From: Mucilaginibacter sp.
GTDB taxonomy: Bacteria > Bacteroidota > Bacteroidia > Sphingobacteriales > Sphingobacteriaceae
Assembly: GCA_028287865.1 (NCBI GenBank)
Contig: JAQBOU010000183.1
Coordinates: 1-44,159, forward strand
DNA length: 44,159 bases
Direction: 5' to 3'
In this document: positions 26,929 to 34,928 of the stretch, piece after piece
Layout of the letters: every line of letters begins with the position of its first letter
Position numbering within the stretch: the stretch's first letter is position 1
The notes under the pieces: generated by a model
Database searches by the model: none
What the model was told of the DNA's origin: nothing
Seen by the model: only the letters and a program-made list of their open reading frames with translations
Position numbers and translations under genes: made by a program

Positions 26929-27663
26929 TTATCTAATTTTCAAATTAATCAAATCTTCCGGCGTATCAATGGCATAAGTCTCCAATTCGGTTTCTGCAAC
27001 TTTTATGCGGTAGCCGTTTTCTATCCAGCGCAATTGTTCCAGGCTTTCGGCTTTTTCAAGTGAAGACACAGGCAGCTTGGTGATCTGCTGCAATATATCA
27101 GCGCGATAGCCGTAAATGCCGATATGCTTAAAGTAGGTATAATAATTTAACCACTTTTGCTGCTCCTGTCCGCGGATGTGGGGCAGGGGGGAGCGCGAAA
27201 AATAAACCGCTTCAGAAAGTTTATTGATCACCACCTTGGGTGAATTTATATTGAACAATTCCTGTTCATTTTGCACCTTTTTTATGAGTGTTGCTATCTG
27301 GGTATCAGCATTGTTAAAACAAGCCGCCAGTTTGCTGATCTGCTCGGGATCTATATAAGGTTCATCACCCTGTATGTTAATGATCACATTATATTGGGGA
27401 TGCTGTAAGGCCACTTCAGCGCAACGGTCGGTACCGCTTTGATGATCGGGCGAGGTCATGATTACTTCCCCTCCAAATTTCAGCACATGGTCGTAAATGC
27501 GGGTGTCATCGGTAGCTACGATCACTTCGGATAGATGAACACATTTTTTGGCCTGCTCATAAACCCGTTGGATCATGCTTTTGCCGCCAATATCAACTAA
27601 TGGCTTCCCCGGAAAACGGGTAGATGCATAACGTGCGGGAATGATACCGAGAATGTTCATCAA
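26929..27663 (-). CDS. kdsB: 3-deoxy-manno-octulosonate cytidylyltransferase (CMP-Kdo synthetase)
   Basis: A 244-residue nucleotidyltransferase with the KdsB signature IIPARYASTRFPGKPL near the N-terminus, then ATDDTRI and QGDEPYIDPEQI in the middle. It couples CTP and Kdo to give CMP-Kdo, the donor for LPS inner core. The start could be the first or second of two adjacent methionines; most KdsB proteins begin with a single one. Its last codons and the bases beyond the stop share the word TTTGAAAATTA. The gene is separated from the upstream kinase by a 367-base hairpin-rich spacer, so it should have its own promoter. Confidence 0.95.
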   Translation of the reverse strand: MMNILGIIPARYASTRFPGKPLVDIGGKSMIQRVYEQAKKCVHLSEVIVATDDTRIYDHVLKFGGEVIMTSPDHQSGTDRCAEVALQHPQYNVIINIQGDEPYIDPEQISKLAACFNNADTQIATLIKKVQNEQELFNINSPKVVINKLSEAVYFSRSPLPHIRGQEQQKWLNYYTYFKHIGIYGYRADILQQITKLPVSSLEKAESLEQLRWIENGYRIKVAETELETYAIDTPEDLINLKIR

Positions 27664-28030
27664 AAGTTGAAGGTTGAAAGTTGTATGTTTAAGAAATTGG
27701 AAAATTCATTATTGTAATTCTGTTAAATACTATGTTGTTCGAAGTCTCTGACTTCGAACGGTTATGCGTGTAGTTTGTAACTACACGATCTGATTTATTT
27801 AATTTAAATCTTATCAACAACTTACGCCGGTATCGATCAGATAACTGACGTGGATTGTTTGTTTTTTAAAGTAGTCTGAAGACTACTGGCATATTGCATC
27901 CGAAGTCAGAGACTTCGGACAGCGGGATTTTGTGGTAAGCGTTGACGCTTACAATATTATCTGTTTAAGCGTCCACGCTTAAACATGCGTAAGTGGCCTG
28001 CAACATACAACCTATAACCTGCAACAAAAT
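27664..28030. repeat. Hairpin-rich intergenic island: six perfect short palindromes
   Basis: Between the kinase gene and kdsB, both on the minus strand. Hairpins: 27737-27759 (10-pair, GTTCGAAGTC), 27767-27787 (9-pair, CGTGTAGTT), 27870-27887 (8-pair, AGTAGTCT), 27899-27919 (9-pair, TCCGAAGTC), 27935-27952 (8-pair, GTAAGCGT), 27962-27985 (11-pair, TGTTTAAGCGT). All have loops of 2-3 bases and no T run. The first and fourth share CGAAGTC/GACTTCG with complementary loops. The fifth and sixth share TAAGCGT/ACGCTTA. The island is edged by an imperfect inverted pair (27666-27688 and 28003-28025). No gene in it. Confidence 0.85.
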
Positions 28031-28645
28031 TTAAAACAGCCCGTTCAATTCCCTTTCAACCAGTTGCACAATGGTGGCTAGATCTTCGGTATTGTTAACG
28101 AAATCATTATTGTCTTTATCAATGATCAGCAGTTTGCCAAGTTTATAGCTGTTGATCCATTTCTGGTATTTATCGTTCAGTTTTGATAAATAATCAAGCC
28201 TGATGCCCGATTCGTATTCGCGGCCCCGGCGCTGGATATTATTAACCAATGTTGGTACCGATGCTTTCAGATAAATGAGCAAATCGGGCGGTTTGATAAA
28301 TTCAGTTACATTATCAAATATGGATTGATAGTTCTCATAATCGCGGGTAGTCATCAAACCCATATCATGCAGGTTTTCGGCAAAAATATAGGCATCCTCA
28401 TAAATGGTCCGGTCCTGGATAATATTATGGCCATTTTTCTGAATTTCGATGATCTGGCGATAACGGCTGTTCAAAAAATAGATCTGCAGGTTAAAGCTCC
28501 AGCGTTTCATGTCACTGTAAAAATCTTCCAGGTACGGATTATTATCTACAGCTTCATATAAAGGGTCCCATCCATAATTCTTTGCCAGTAATTCGGTAAG
28601 GGTAGTTTTACCGGCGCCTATGTTTCCTACAATTGCAATGTGCAT
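28031..28645 (-). CDS. Deoxynucleoside kinase
   Basis: A 204-residue P-loop kinase of the deoxynucleoside kinase family. GNIGAGKTT (7-15) is the P-loop, QDRTIYEDAYIF (around 76-87) is the DRS-type motif that binds the deoxyribose, and RRGREYE (about 139-145) is the lid. It phosphorylates deoxyadenosine, deoxyguanosine or pyrimidine deoxynucleosides in salvage; which one cannot be told from these motifs. It forms a single-gene unit with 211 bases of gene-free DNA upstream, containing a GTGTTGCC/GGCAACAC inverted pair (28772-28815). Size is normal. Confidence 0.88.
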   Translation of the reverse strand: MHIAIVGNIGAGKTTLTELLAKNYGWDPLYEAVDNNPYLEDFYSDMKRWSFNLQIYFLNSRYRQIIEIQKNGHNIIQDRTIYEDAYIFAENLHDMGLMTTRDYENYQSIFDNVTEFIKPPDLLIYLKASVPTLVNNIQRRGREYESGIRLDYLSKLNDKYQKWINSYKLGKLLIIDKDNNDFVNNTEDLATIVQLVERELNGLF

Positions 28646-28856
28646 GTTTTATATTTTTTTTCAGAACCTCGATTTGTCGAATTTACAGAATTACTTGAAT
28701 TTTTAAGGGTTGATTTATATTTTAATTGCAGGATCGGCTGTTACCTATAGGTTAATTTATTAACTGTCGAGGTGTTGCCGCTGTTTGAATGCATTTCATG
28801 GAAAATGGGCAACACTTTGTTAGCCGGGATTAAGGTTCAGATAACGACTATTGGAA

Positions 28857-29852
28857 TTAAAAGCTTCTGAAGCCGATAATTTCCCGCACTTCACGTATCG
28901 TTTTTGAGGCGCTTTCACGGGCTTTGATAGCACCGTGCCGCGCTACCTGGCGCAGGTAAGGGGCATCATTTGCTATATCATTGATCCGTTCGCGAATTGG
29001 CGCTGTAGCAATGATAATATCTTCGGCAAGCTGTTTTTTTAAATCGCCGTACCGGATCTGGCAGGTGTTGTATAAGTTATCAAAGTGTGTATACGTATCC
29101 GCCGATGAAACAACTTTTATAATATCAAATAGGTTTTGTATCTCAACAGGCTTTTCGGAGTTTTCAGCAGTAGGCCCACTGTCTGTAACGGCCCGCATTA
29201 CTTTTTTGCGGATCATTTCCGGAGCGTCTGACAAGTATACCGCATTTCCTTCTCCTTCTGATTTACCCATTTTGCCCTTGCCGTCCAGTCCGGGTATTTT
29301 TACCAGGCTTTCGCTAAAATTGAAGGCGTAAGGTTCGGGGAAAAACTCGGTGTTGTATAGTCTGTTAAAACGATTGCCAAAAGTACGGGCCATTTCAAGG
29401 TGTTGCTCCTGGTCCTTACCTACGGGTACTTTTGTGGCTTTATGAATAATAATATCAGCGGCCATTAAAACGGGGTAAGTTAACAGCCCGGCGTTAACAT
29501 TTTCAGGATTTGCGCGTACTTTATCTTTAAATGATGTGCTGCGTTCCAACTCGCCCAAGTAAGCGTTCATATTAAGGTAAAGGTACAGTTCGGATATTTC
29601 GGGTACATCAGACTGGATATAAATAGTTGCCCTTTCAGGGTCAATACCGGCGGCCAGGTATTCCACCAATACCTGTTTTATATTGCCGTGCAAATCGGCA
29701 GGGGTAGGATGGGTAGTTAACGAATGCAGATCGGCTATAAAAAAATAGCAGTTATATTCATGCTGCATTTTTACGAAGTTTTGTATTGCGCCGTAATAAT
29801 TTCCTAAGTGTAAGTTTCCGGTTGAACGAATCCCACTAACAACAGTTTCCAT
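28857..29852 (-). CDS. trpS: Tryptophanyl-tRNA synthetase
   Basis: A 331-residue class I synthetase. The HIGH signature is the HLGN form (15-18, in STGNLHLGNYYGA) and the KMSKS signature is KMGKS (194-198). AADIIIHKATKVPVGKDQEQH (131-151) is the TrpRS-specific core that binds tryptophan and its tRNA. It charges tRNA-Trp. It is divergent from plsC with only 37 bases between the ATGs, so their promoters overlap. On the minus strand TACTTTCG lies close to the ATG, one mismatch from a -7 box. The length is typical. Confidence 0.96.
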   Translation of the reverse strand: METVVSGIRSTGNLHLGNYYGAIQNFVKMQHEYNCYFFIADLHSLTTHPTPADLHGNIKQVLVEYLAAGIDPERATIYIQSDVPEISELYLYLNMNAYLGELERSTSFKDKVRANPENVNAGLLTYPVLMAADIIIHKATKVPVGKDQEQHLEMARTFGNRFNRLYNTEFFPEPYAFNFSESLVKIPGLDGKGKMGKSEGEGNAVYLSDAPEMIRKKVMRAVTDSGPTAENSEKPVEIQNLFDIIKVVSSADTYTHFDNLYNTCQIRYGDLKKQLAEDIIIATAPIRERINDIANDAPYLRQVARHGAIKARESASKTIREVREIIGFRSF

Positions 29853-29875
29853 GGGACGAAAGTAAGTAATTTTTA

Positions 29876-29883
29876 TATTTTTG
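29876..29883 (+). promoter_or_regulatory. plsC: -7 box of the first plsC (TATTTTTG, six bases before ATG)
   Basis: An exact TAnnTTTG match whose last G is six bases before the chosen ATG at 29890. If transcription starts 6-8 bases after the box, the mRNA would have almost no leader. The second plsC copy has the same box at the same distance. Confidence 0.5.
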
Positions 29884-29889
29884 GTGAAG

Positions 29890-30642
29890 ATGAAAATGAT
29901 ATTGAAGAAAGTACATACCTATCTTTATGTGATGAGTGTTGCCTTTATCTATTTTTTATTGTGGCCTTTATTCTATTATTTTTCACGTAATCCGTCGCGG
30001 TATAAAAATATGAGCAGGTTAAGGCGCATAGGGGTATTTATCAGCTCATTGCTGGTTGGCTTTTTTTACCGTTTTGAATATGAACAGCTAATTGACTGGA
30101 ATAAAACGTATATCATCTGTCCAAACCATACTTCAAACCTTGATATTTCGGCAATGTGTATACTGGTAAAAGGCAATTGCAGTTTTATGGGAAAAGAGGA
30201 ATTAAAGGAAGGTTTGGTTACCGGTTTATTTTTCCGGTCGGTGGATATACCTGTTAATCGTGAAAGTAAAATGTCGTCTTTCAGGGCTTTTAAAAAAGCT
30301 TCCGAAAAGCTTCAGGAGGGTACCAGCCTCATCATCTTTCCCGAAGGAAAGATAGCTGATGACTATCCACCTGCACTTCATCAGTTTAAAAATGGCCCTT
30401 TCAAATTAGCCATCGAATTTAAAATCCCTATTATACCGGTATCCTCCACCAATGCCTGGAAAATGCTGTGGGACGATGGTGCAAAATATGGAGCCAAACC
30501 TGGAGTTTGTGAATATTTTGTACATAAGCCAATTGAAACAGCGCATCTTACTTCTGCCGATGTGGATGCTTTACGGGATGAGGTTTATAATATTATTGAG
30601 CAAAAGATAAATGGTTATGTGGCGGCCGAGTTTAATCAATAA
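29890..30642 (+). CDS. plsC: 1-acyl-sn-glycerol-3-phosphate acyltransferase, copy 1
   Basis: A 250-residue membrane-bound acyltransferase. The catalytic HX4D motif is NHTSNLD (H80, D85), the phosphate-binding FPEG is at 150-153, and two hydrophobic segments precede it (about 12-32 and 46-61). It adds the second acyl chain to make phosphatidic acid. I start it at the ATG at 29890, which matches the start of copy 2; upstream TTG and GTG codons are less likely. The next genes on the same strand are a small anchored protein, a GT-C-like protein and copy 2, with a 237-base gap after this gene. Confidence 0.92.
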   Translation: MKMILKKVHTYLYVMSVAFIYFLLWPLFYYFSRNPSRYKNMSRLRRIGVFISSLLVGFFYRFEYEQLIDWNKTYIICPNHTSNLDISAMCILVKGNCSFMGKEELKEGLVTGLFFRSVDIPVNRESKMSSFRAFKKASEKLQEGTSLIIFPEGKIADDYPPALHQFKNGPFKLAIEFKIPIIPVSSTNAWKMLWDDGAKYGAKPGVCEYFVHKPIETAHLTSADVDALRDEVYNIIEQKINGYVAAEFNQ

Positions 30643-30879
30643 AATTATTTAACCTCATTTTACGCTCTTTTCGAGAAGTAAAGAGGGTTGGCCGGCAGCG
30701 ATGCCTTTGAGTCAACTCTGCGTTATGAATTGGTTTTAATGCCGCACGATATTCTACTCAACACGTGCATGATGCCATCTGCCTCAAATTTAAAAAGTAT
30801 AACCGATAACCAATTCGGCCTGCTTTAATACCTTCTTTATTGCTATTATTGTTTCAAAAAGAAACTTGCATTATTTAGT

Positions 30880-31257
30880 ATGAGGCAATTTTTATTAAAA
30901 TATACCAATAACACATTGTTAGCTATAATTATCCTGCTGGTTATTTTCAGGGTTTGTAGTTTGCACAAACAGCACTTTGACGATACAGATGTGGTGAATA
31001 GGGAAATAGATCCCTTTAAAAAATATTTCACCCCCGGCAATAATATTGGTTTTGACGACAGAACAGAAAATGCAGGCCTGTACATGACCATGGAATACGT
31101 TGTAGCCCCGCGAATTATATCAGGAAGATCAAATACCGACACTGTTATATTGACCGAAACCAAAGGCGATAAATTAATAAATATCCCGAATTACCGTACA
31201 ATAGCCAAAAGCGAGTATGATAACAGGATTATTTCGCTCATTACTAAAGTAAAATAA
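30880..31257 (+). CDS. Small membrane-anchored protein of unknown function
   Basis: A 125-residue protein I do not recognise. One N-terminal membrane segment (about 11-28, rich in I, L and V) is followed by a charged, soluble part of about 95 residues that should be periplasmic. It contains no cysteine pairs and no known motif; KYFTPGNNIGFDDR is the most distinctive stretch. Its stop is one base from the start of the next gene, which codes for a GT-C-like membrane protein, so the two are translated from one message and probably act together. A GTTTC/GAAAC hairpin (30850-30864) is in the short leader. Confidence 0.75.
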   Translation: MRQFLLKYTNNTLLAIIILLVIFRVCSLHKQHFDDTDVVNREIDPFKKYFTPGNNIGFDDRTENAGLYMTMEYVVAPRIISGRSNTDTVILTETKGDKLINIPNYRTIAKSEYDNRIISLITKVK

Positions 31258-31258
31258 C

Positions 31259-32587
31259 ATGATCCACTTAATAATTACTTTAATTAATATTTTTTTATTA
31301 TTCGCCGGAATTTATACAGTTGTAAAAAAGACCTCAGTAGCTCATACCAAAGTAACGACACTATTAAACTCCATACTGATTCAGCTGATAACAATAAGCT
31401 TTTTGTACTTTTTGATGCTGATGCTGAAGCAGGATTTTACCAGGTTATTGATATTGCTTTCCATTGTTAATTTATCAGCCTTTTACTATACCAAAAATTC
31501 AATAAAGGAAATTTTTAAGAGTGAGCCTTCACCATCTTTTAACTATACCAGGTTCTGGGCTTTAAGCACTGTGTTTTTCTTCACTGTTTATTTCGCTTTG
31601 TTCTCCAGCAAACATGGCGAATGGGATGCCTGGGCCATATGGAATTTGCACGCAAAGTTTTTGTATTATCCGGAGATCTGGCAGCGTTTATTCTCAACAA
31701 AACTAACTTATACCCATGCCGATTATCCTTTGATGCTTCCATCTATAGTTGCTTTTTTTTGGCGGAGTGTTAACGCTACGGCAGCTGAGGTCCCTGTGCT
31801 TTTGGCCTATGGGGTGTTATTGCTGATTCCTTTACTGGTATATTATTCATTGATAAAGAAAGGTTTAAGCTTTTATGCCTGTATAGCACTGGCAATTTTT
31901 GTTATCGATATAAATTATAAATTCCTGGCATGCGCCCAAATAGCTGATTCATTGCTGTCGTTGCTAATTTTGGCGGTATTTATTCAGTATCAGGAACTGA
32001 AAGACTCCGATAGTGATAAGGCTTATATTTTAGGTTTTATCTGCGCATCATGTGCCTGGGTTAAAAATGAGGGGATGGTATTTTACATCATATTTACCAT
32101 TGGCTTTTTATTGACGAATATCAAAAACCTTCAAACTTTTAAAAAATATCTAATGGGCATATTAGTGCCTACGCTGTTTCTTATTGCCTTTAAAGTGTTT
32201 TATGCTCCGGTTAATGATCTGGTTGCAGCCAACAGCAAGGGAGTTTCATCATTCAAATCGGTTTTATTTAACACCGGCAGATATATTACTATTATAAAAT
32301 TCGGTATTAATATGCTGATGAATAATTACATGATATTGCTGATGCTGATCCTGGCAGCTGTGGTTTTTAACCGCAAATTCTTTAAAAGCTTTCCATTCAT
32401 CATTATTTTGTTACTGCTTGGAGCTTATTTTTTCGCCTACTTAACAACACCTTATGACCTGGTTTGGCATTTAACAACCTCTATCGACAGACTTATCCAG
32501 CAAGTTTACCCTGCGTTGATCTATTTAATACTGCTATCACTCAGGGAAATAAAGCTAAATAATATAAATGCCCTCACAAAAGACTAA
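31259..32587 (+). CDS. Polytopic membrane protein, GT-C glycosyltransferase-like
   Basis: A 442-residue protein with roughly ten to twelve membrane segments. After two or three helices comes a luminal-type loop with HGEWDAWAIW (119-128), whose E121 and D123 resemble the acidic catalytic motif of GT-C glycosyltransferases, and THADYPLMLPS (152-162), also common in this superfamily. It would use a lipid-linked sugar donor on the periplasmic side. The substrate is unknown. It is coupled to the small anchored protein upstream, and the pair is flanked by two phospholipid acyltransferase genes, so glycolipid or lipid A modification is a reasonable guess. Family membership is inferred from topology and the EWD motif only. 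Confidence 0.65.
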   Translation: MIHLIITLINIFLLFAGIYTVVKKTSVAHTKVTTLLNSILIQLITISFLYFLMLMLKQDFTRLLILLSIVNLSAFYYTKNSIKEIFKSEPSPSFNYTRFWALSTVFFFTVYFALFSSKHGEWDAWAIWNLHAKFLYYPEIWQRLFSTKLTYTHADYPLMLPSIVAFFWRSVNATAAEVPVLLAYGVLLLIPLLVYYSLIKKGLSFYACIALAIFVIDINYKFLACAQIADSLLSLLILAVFIQYQELKDSDSDKAYILGFICASCAWVKNEGMVFYIIFTIGFLLTNIKNLQTFKKYLMGILVPTLFLIAFKVFYAPVNDLVAANSKGVSSFKSVLFNTGRYITIIKFGINMLMNNYMILLMLILAAVVFNRKFFKSFPFIIILLLLGAYFFAYLTTPYDLVWHLTTSIDRLIQQVYPALIYLILLSLREIKLNNINALTKD

Positions 32588-32647
32588 CATCAATCCCTTT
32601 AATACAAAAAGTCTTTTTATCAAAAATTAATTATAGCGTAATTTTCC

Positions 32648-32655
32648 TATTTTTG
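32648..32655 (+). promoter_or_regulatory. plsC: -7 box of the second plsC (TATTTTTG, six bases before ATG)
   Basis: The same eight bases as upstream of copy 1, with the last G again six bases from the ATG (32662). The flanking bases differ between the copies. No TTTG -33 element at 19 bases in either copy. Confidence 0.5.
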
Positions 32656-32661
32656 ATATTC

Positions 32662-33390
32662 ATGAAGATCATAAAAAGAATACATACCCATTTTTACCGG
32701 TATAGCGTAGCCTTTTTTTTTCTGCTGGTTTGGCCGATTTTATTATTTCTTTCCCGTAAGCAAAGCCGGTATAAATATATCAACCGTTTCCGGCGGCTAA
32801 TTATTCTTTTAAGTACTATTGTTTCGGGAATACTTTTCAGTATCGATTACGAGGAACCCATTGACTGGGAGCGCACTTATATCATTTGCGGCAACCATAC
32901 TTCAAATCTCGATGTTTCAGCCATATGCATCGCAACAAAAAATAATCATTGTTTTATTGGTAAAGAAGAGCTGCTCAGTAATATGGTACTTGGTTTCTTT
33001 TTCAGAACGATAGACATCACTGTAAACCGCGATAGTAAAATTTCTTCCTTCAGGGCGTTTAAAACTGCTGCAGAACGTTTAAAGAATGGCATAAGCGTAG
33101 TGATTTTCCCGGAGGCGACCATCCCGGAAGAATATCCGCCAACATTGTATCCGTTTAAAAATGGTGCATTCAGGCTGGCAATCGAATTGAAAATCCCTAT
33201 TCTCCCCGTCACTTCCCTCAACACCTGGAAAATATTATGGAATACCGGCAGCGAATATGGCAGCAGACCGGGCATTTCTGATATATTTGTACACAAACCC
33301 ATTGAAACAGCGCACTTAACCTTAGATGATGCTGATACGCTACGGGATGAAGTACATGAATTGATTAAAAAAAAATTAGATAAAGCATGA
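32662..33390 (+). CDS. plsC: 1-acyl-sn-glycerol-3-phosphate acyltransferase, copy 2
   Basis: A 242-residue paralogue of the protein starting at 29890, similar along its full length (shared FRAFK, VNR, FKNG and FVHKPIETAHLT words). The catalytic NHTSNLD (H79, D84) is intact, but the FPEG motif has become FPEA (149-152), while the proline and glutamate remain. It may have a different acyl donor or acceptor from copy 1, or lower activity. The gene starts 74 bases after the GT-C-like gene and its stop overlaps the gatC start (ATGA), so gatC depends on it for translation coupling. Start chosen at the ATG at 32662 rather than TTG at 32653. Confidence 0.9.
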   Translation: MKIIKRIHTHFYRYSVAFFFLLVWPILLFLSRKQSRYKYINRFRRLIILLSTIVSGILFSIDYEEPIDWERTYIICGNHTSNLDVSAICIATKNNHCFIGKEELLSNMVLGFFFRTIDITVNRDSKISSFRAFKTAAERLKNGISVVIFPEATIPEEYPPTLYPFKNGAFRLAIELKIPILPVTSLNTWKILWNTGSEYGSRPGISDIFVHKPIETAHLTLDDADTLRDEVHELIKKKLDKA

Positions 33391-33692
33391 CTATTGACGA
33401 AGAAACCGTTGATAAAATAGCCCACCTTGCCCGGCTGGAGCTTACCGGAGATGAAAAGCAGGAGATGATTAAGGATATGAACAAAATACTCGGCTTTATG
33501 GATAAGCTGAACGAGATAGATACATCGGGTATTGAGCCGCTGGTTTATATGGTTAACGAGGTAAATGTTTTTAGAGAGGACGTTATAAAAATGGAGATCA
33601 CCCACGAAGAAGCATTGCTGAATGCCCCCAAACACGATGATGATTACTTTTTGGTAGCAAAGGTGATAGATTTAGGGAAGGCAGAAAGTTAG
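33387..33692 (+). CDS. gatC: Aspartyl/glutamyl-tRNA amidotransferase subunit C
   Basis: A 101-residue GatC. It has the N-terminal KIAHLARLEL, the central helix pair, and the conserved LREDV-type segment (here VFREDVI). It is the small subunit that stabilises the GatA-GatB complex making Gln-tRNA-Gln or Asn-tRNA-Asn. gatA and gatB are not in the window. It overlaps plsC copy 2 by four bases, an unusual neighbour for a translation gene. The length is typical for the family. Confidence 0.93.
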   Translation: MTIDEETVDKIAHLARLELTGDEKQEMIKDMNKILGFMDKLNEIDTSGIEPLVYMVNEVNVFREDVIKMEITHEEALLNAPKHDDDYFLVAKVIDLGKAES

Positions 33693-33798
33693 TAGAGTCG
33701 GAAAGTCAGTAATGTCCGAAAGATGGAATGAGCAGGAATAATCTTCTGGAGTAAACACTGTAACAAATCTCCGGCATTGTAGTCAAATCAGAAAAAGT

Positions 33799-34524
33799 AT
33801 GGAGCCACTAATTATCCTTAATGATATCGGACGAAAATATGTGATAGGCAGTGAAATAATTCACGCCCTTAAATCGGTTTCTTTATCCATCAATAAAGGA
33901 GAATTTGTGGCTCTGATGGGGCCTTCTGGCTCCGGTAAGTCAACCCTGATGAATATTTTGGGATGCCTTGATACGCCTTCGAAAGGAGAATATACCCTGA
34001 ACGGTATCAACGTAAGCCACATGACCGATAATGAGCTGGCTGAGGTAAGAAATAAAGAAATAGGATTTGTTTTCCAGACGTTTAATTTATTGCCCCGTAA
34101 TACAGCTTTGGATAATGTGGCTTTGCCATTGGTTTACGCTGGCGTAAGCAAAGAAAAACGACAGGAGCGGGCAAAAAGGAACCTGGAGAATGTTGGTTTA
34201 GGAAACAGGATAGATCACAAACCCAATGAGCTTTCGGGCGGGCAACGCCAGCGTGTGGCTGTGGCCCGTGCGCTGATTAATGATCCATCCATTATATTGG
34301 CGGATGAGCCTACCGGTAATCTGGATACCAAAACGTCCATTGAAATAATGGGATTGATTGAAGATATTCACGCCAAAGGCAATACTATTATATTAGTAAC
34401 CCACGAAGAAGATATTGCCATGCACGCCCATCGTATTGTGCGCATGCGGGATGGTTTGATTGAGAACGATTATGCCAATCCAAATATTATGAAGGTTGAC
34501 AGGAGTAAGGTGCTGGCTGAATAG
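33799..34524 (+). CDS. ABC transporter ATP-binding protein (MacB/LolD type)
   Basis: A 241-residue ABC ATPase with Walker [10 protein letters not shown] (41-49), Q93, the signature LSGGQ (145-149), Walker B ILADE with catalytic E170, and H202. The sequence around [22 protein letters not shown] is typical of the MacB/LolD/FtsE branch, which works with FtsX-like permeases to extract lipoproteins or move small molecules across the envelope. No permease is adjacent. A MacB-type permease without an ATPase is found at 40252 in this window, and the two may form one transporter. It ends convergent to the double-glycine peptide gene, with a GATTGTC/GACAATC hairpin (34558-34584) between them. Confidence 0.9.
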   Translation: MEPLIILNDIGRKYVIGSEIIHALKSVSLSINKGEFVALMGPSGSGKSTLMNILGCLDTPSKGEYTLNGINVSHMTDNELAEVRNKEIGFVFQTFNLLPRNTALDNVALPLVYAGVSKEKRQERAKRNLENVGLGNRIDHKPNELSGGQRQRVAVARALINDPSIILADEPTGNLDTKTSIEIMGLIEDIHAKGNTIILVTHEEDIAMHAHRIVRMRDGLIENDYANPNIMKVDRSKVLAE

Positions 34525-34605
34525 CGACTGACCTTTAATCTTTTTGGCAGATGAGAAGATTGTCAGCAATTAAAGCCGACAATCCTGGAAGTTTAAATCT
34601 TACAC

Positions 34606-34791
34606 TCAGCAACATCCTAATAGCTGGTCAGCAGGGCAATATAATTCGGGATTTTGGCCAAAAGAACAATCCGGATCTAAACCACCCGCCGGTAATCCCG
34701 CTTCCGCCGGGGTAAAGCAAAAGCATCCTGCAGGAGGTGTTTGTAAGCCGCCTTTTACATTTTTTAGCTGTTCTCTGGTTAATTTTTCCAT
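34606..34791 (-). CDS. Cys-rich peptide with a double-glycine leader (bacteriocin/RiPP-like precursor)
   Basis: A 61-residue precursor. MEKLTREQLKNVKGG (1-15) is a textbook double-glycine leader: Leu4, Leu9 and Val12 on one helix face and GG at 14-15. The rest would be a 46-residue core, rich in Pro and Gly, with six cysteines (GCFC near its start, two single ones, and a C-terminal CC) and no Lys or Arg. Such leaders are normally cut by a C39 peptidase-ABC exporter; none is in the window. Candidates are a bacteriocin, a signal peptide or a modified peptide. I take the ATG at 34791, since the open frame to 34812 adds seven residues that no leader needs. A TAnnTTTG-like box with one mismatch lies upstream. 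Confidence 0.72.
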   Translation of the reverse strand: MEKLTREQLKNVKGGLQTPPAGCFCFTPAEAGLPAGGLDPDCSFGQNPELYCPADQLLGCC

Positions 34792-34928
34792 TTTGTTGTC
34801 GTTTAGGTACATTACGGTATAGGTTAAGTTTGAGCCTCTAAAATAATGTAATTTATTCGATAAATAATAAGAGGGATTTTTATCGAATTCAGTTCAAATA
34901 AACTATGCAGACTATTGTTTAGCAAAGA

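Noticed and set aside
27737..27985. CRISPR array
   Set aside because: The palindromes are of at least four different sequences with irregular distances and no constant direct repeat.
28646..28856. tRNA or small RNA between the kinase gene and trpS
   Set aside because: No cloverleaf or T-loop sequence found; only a long-loop inverted pair (28772-28815) without a T run.
32946..33635. 229-codon minus-strand frame opposite plsC copy 2 and gatC
   Set aside because: It is antisense to two well-supported genes, and its translation follows their codon pattern.
33799..34524. ABC ATPase as exporter of the double-glycine peptide
   Set aside because: It has neither the C39 peptidase domain nor membrane segments; on its own it cannot process or export the peptide.
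34792..34812. Seven-residue extension of the double-glycine peptide
   Set aside because: Double-glycine leaders begin a few residues before the amphipathic helix; MEKLTREQ is the usual start.
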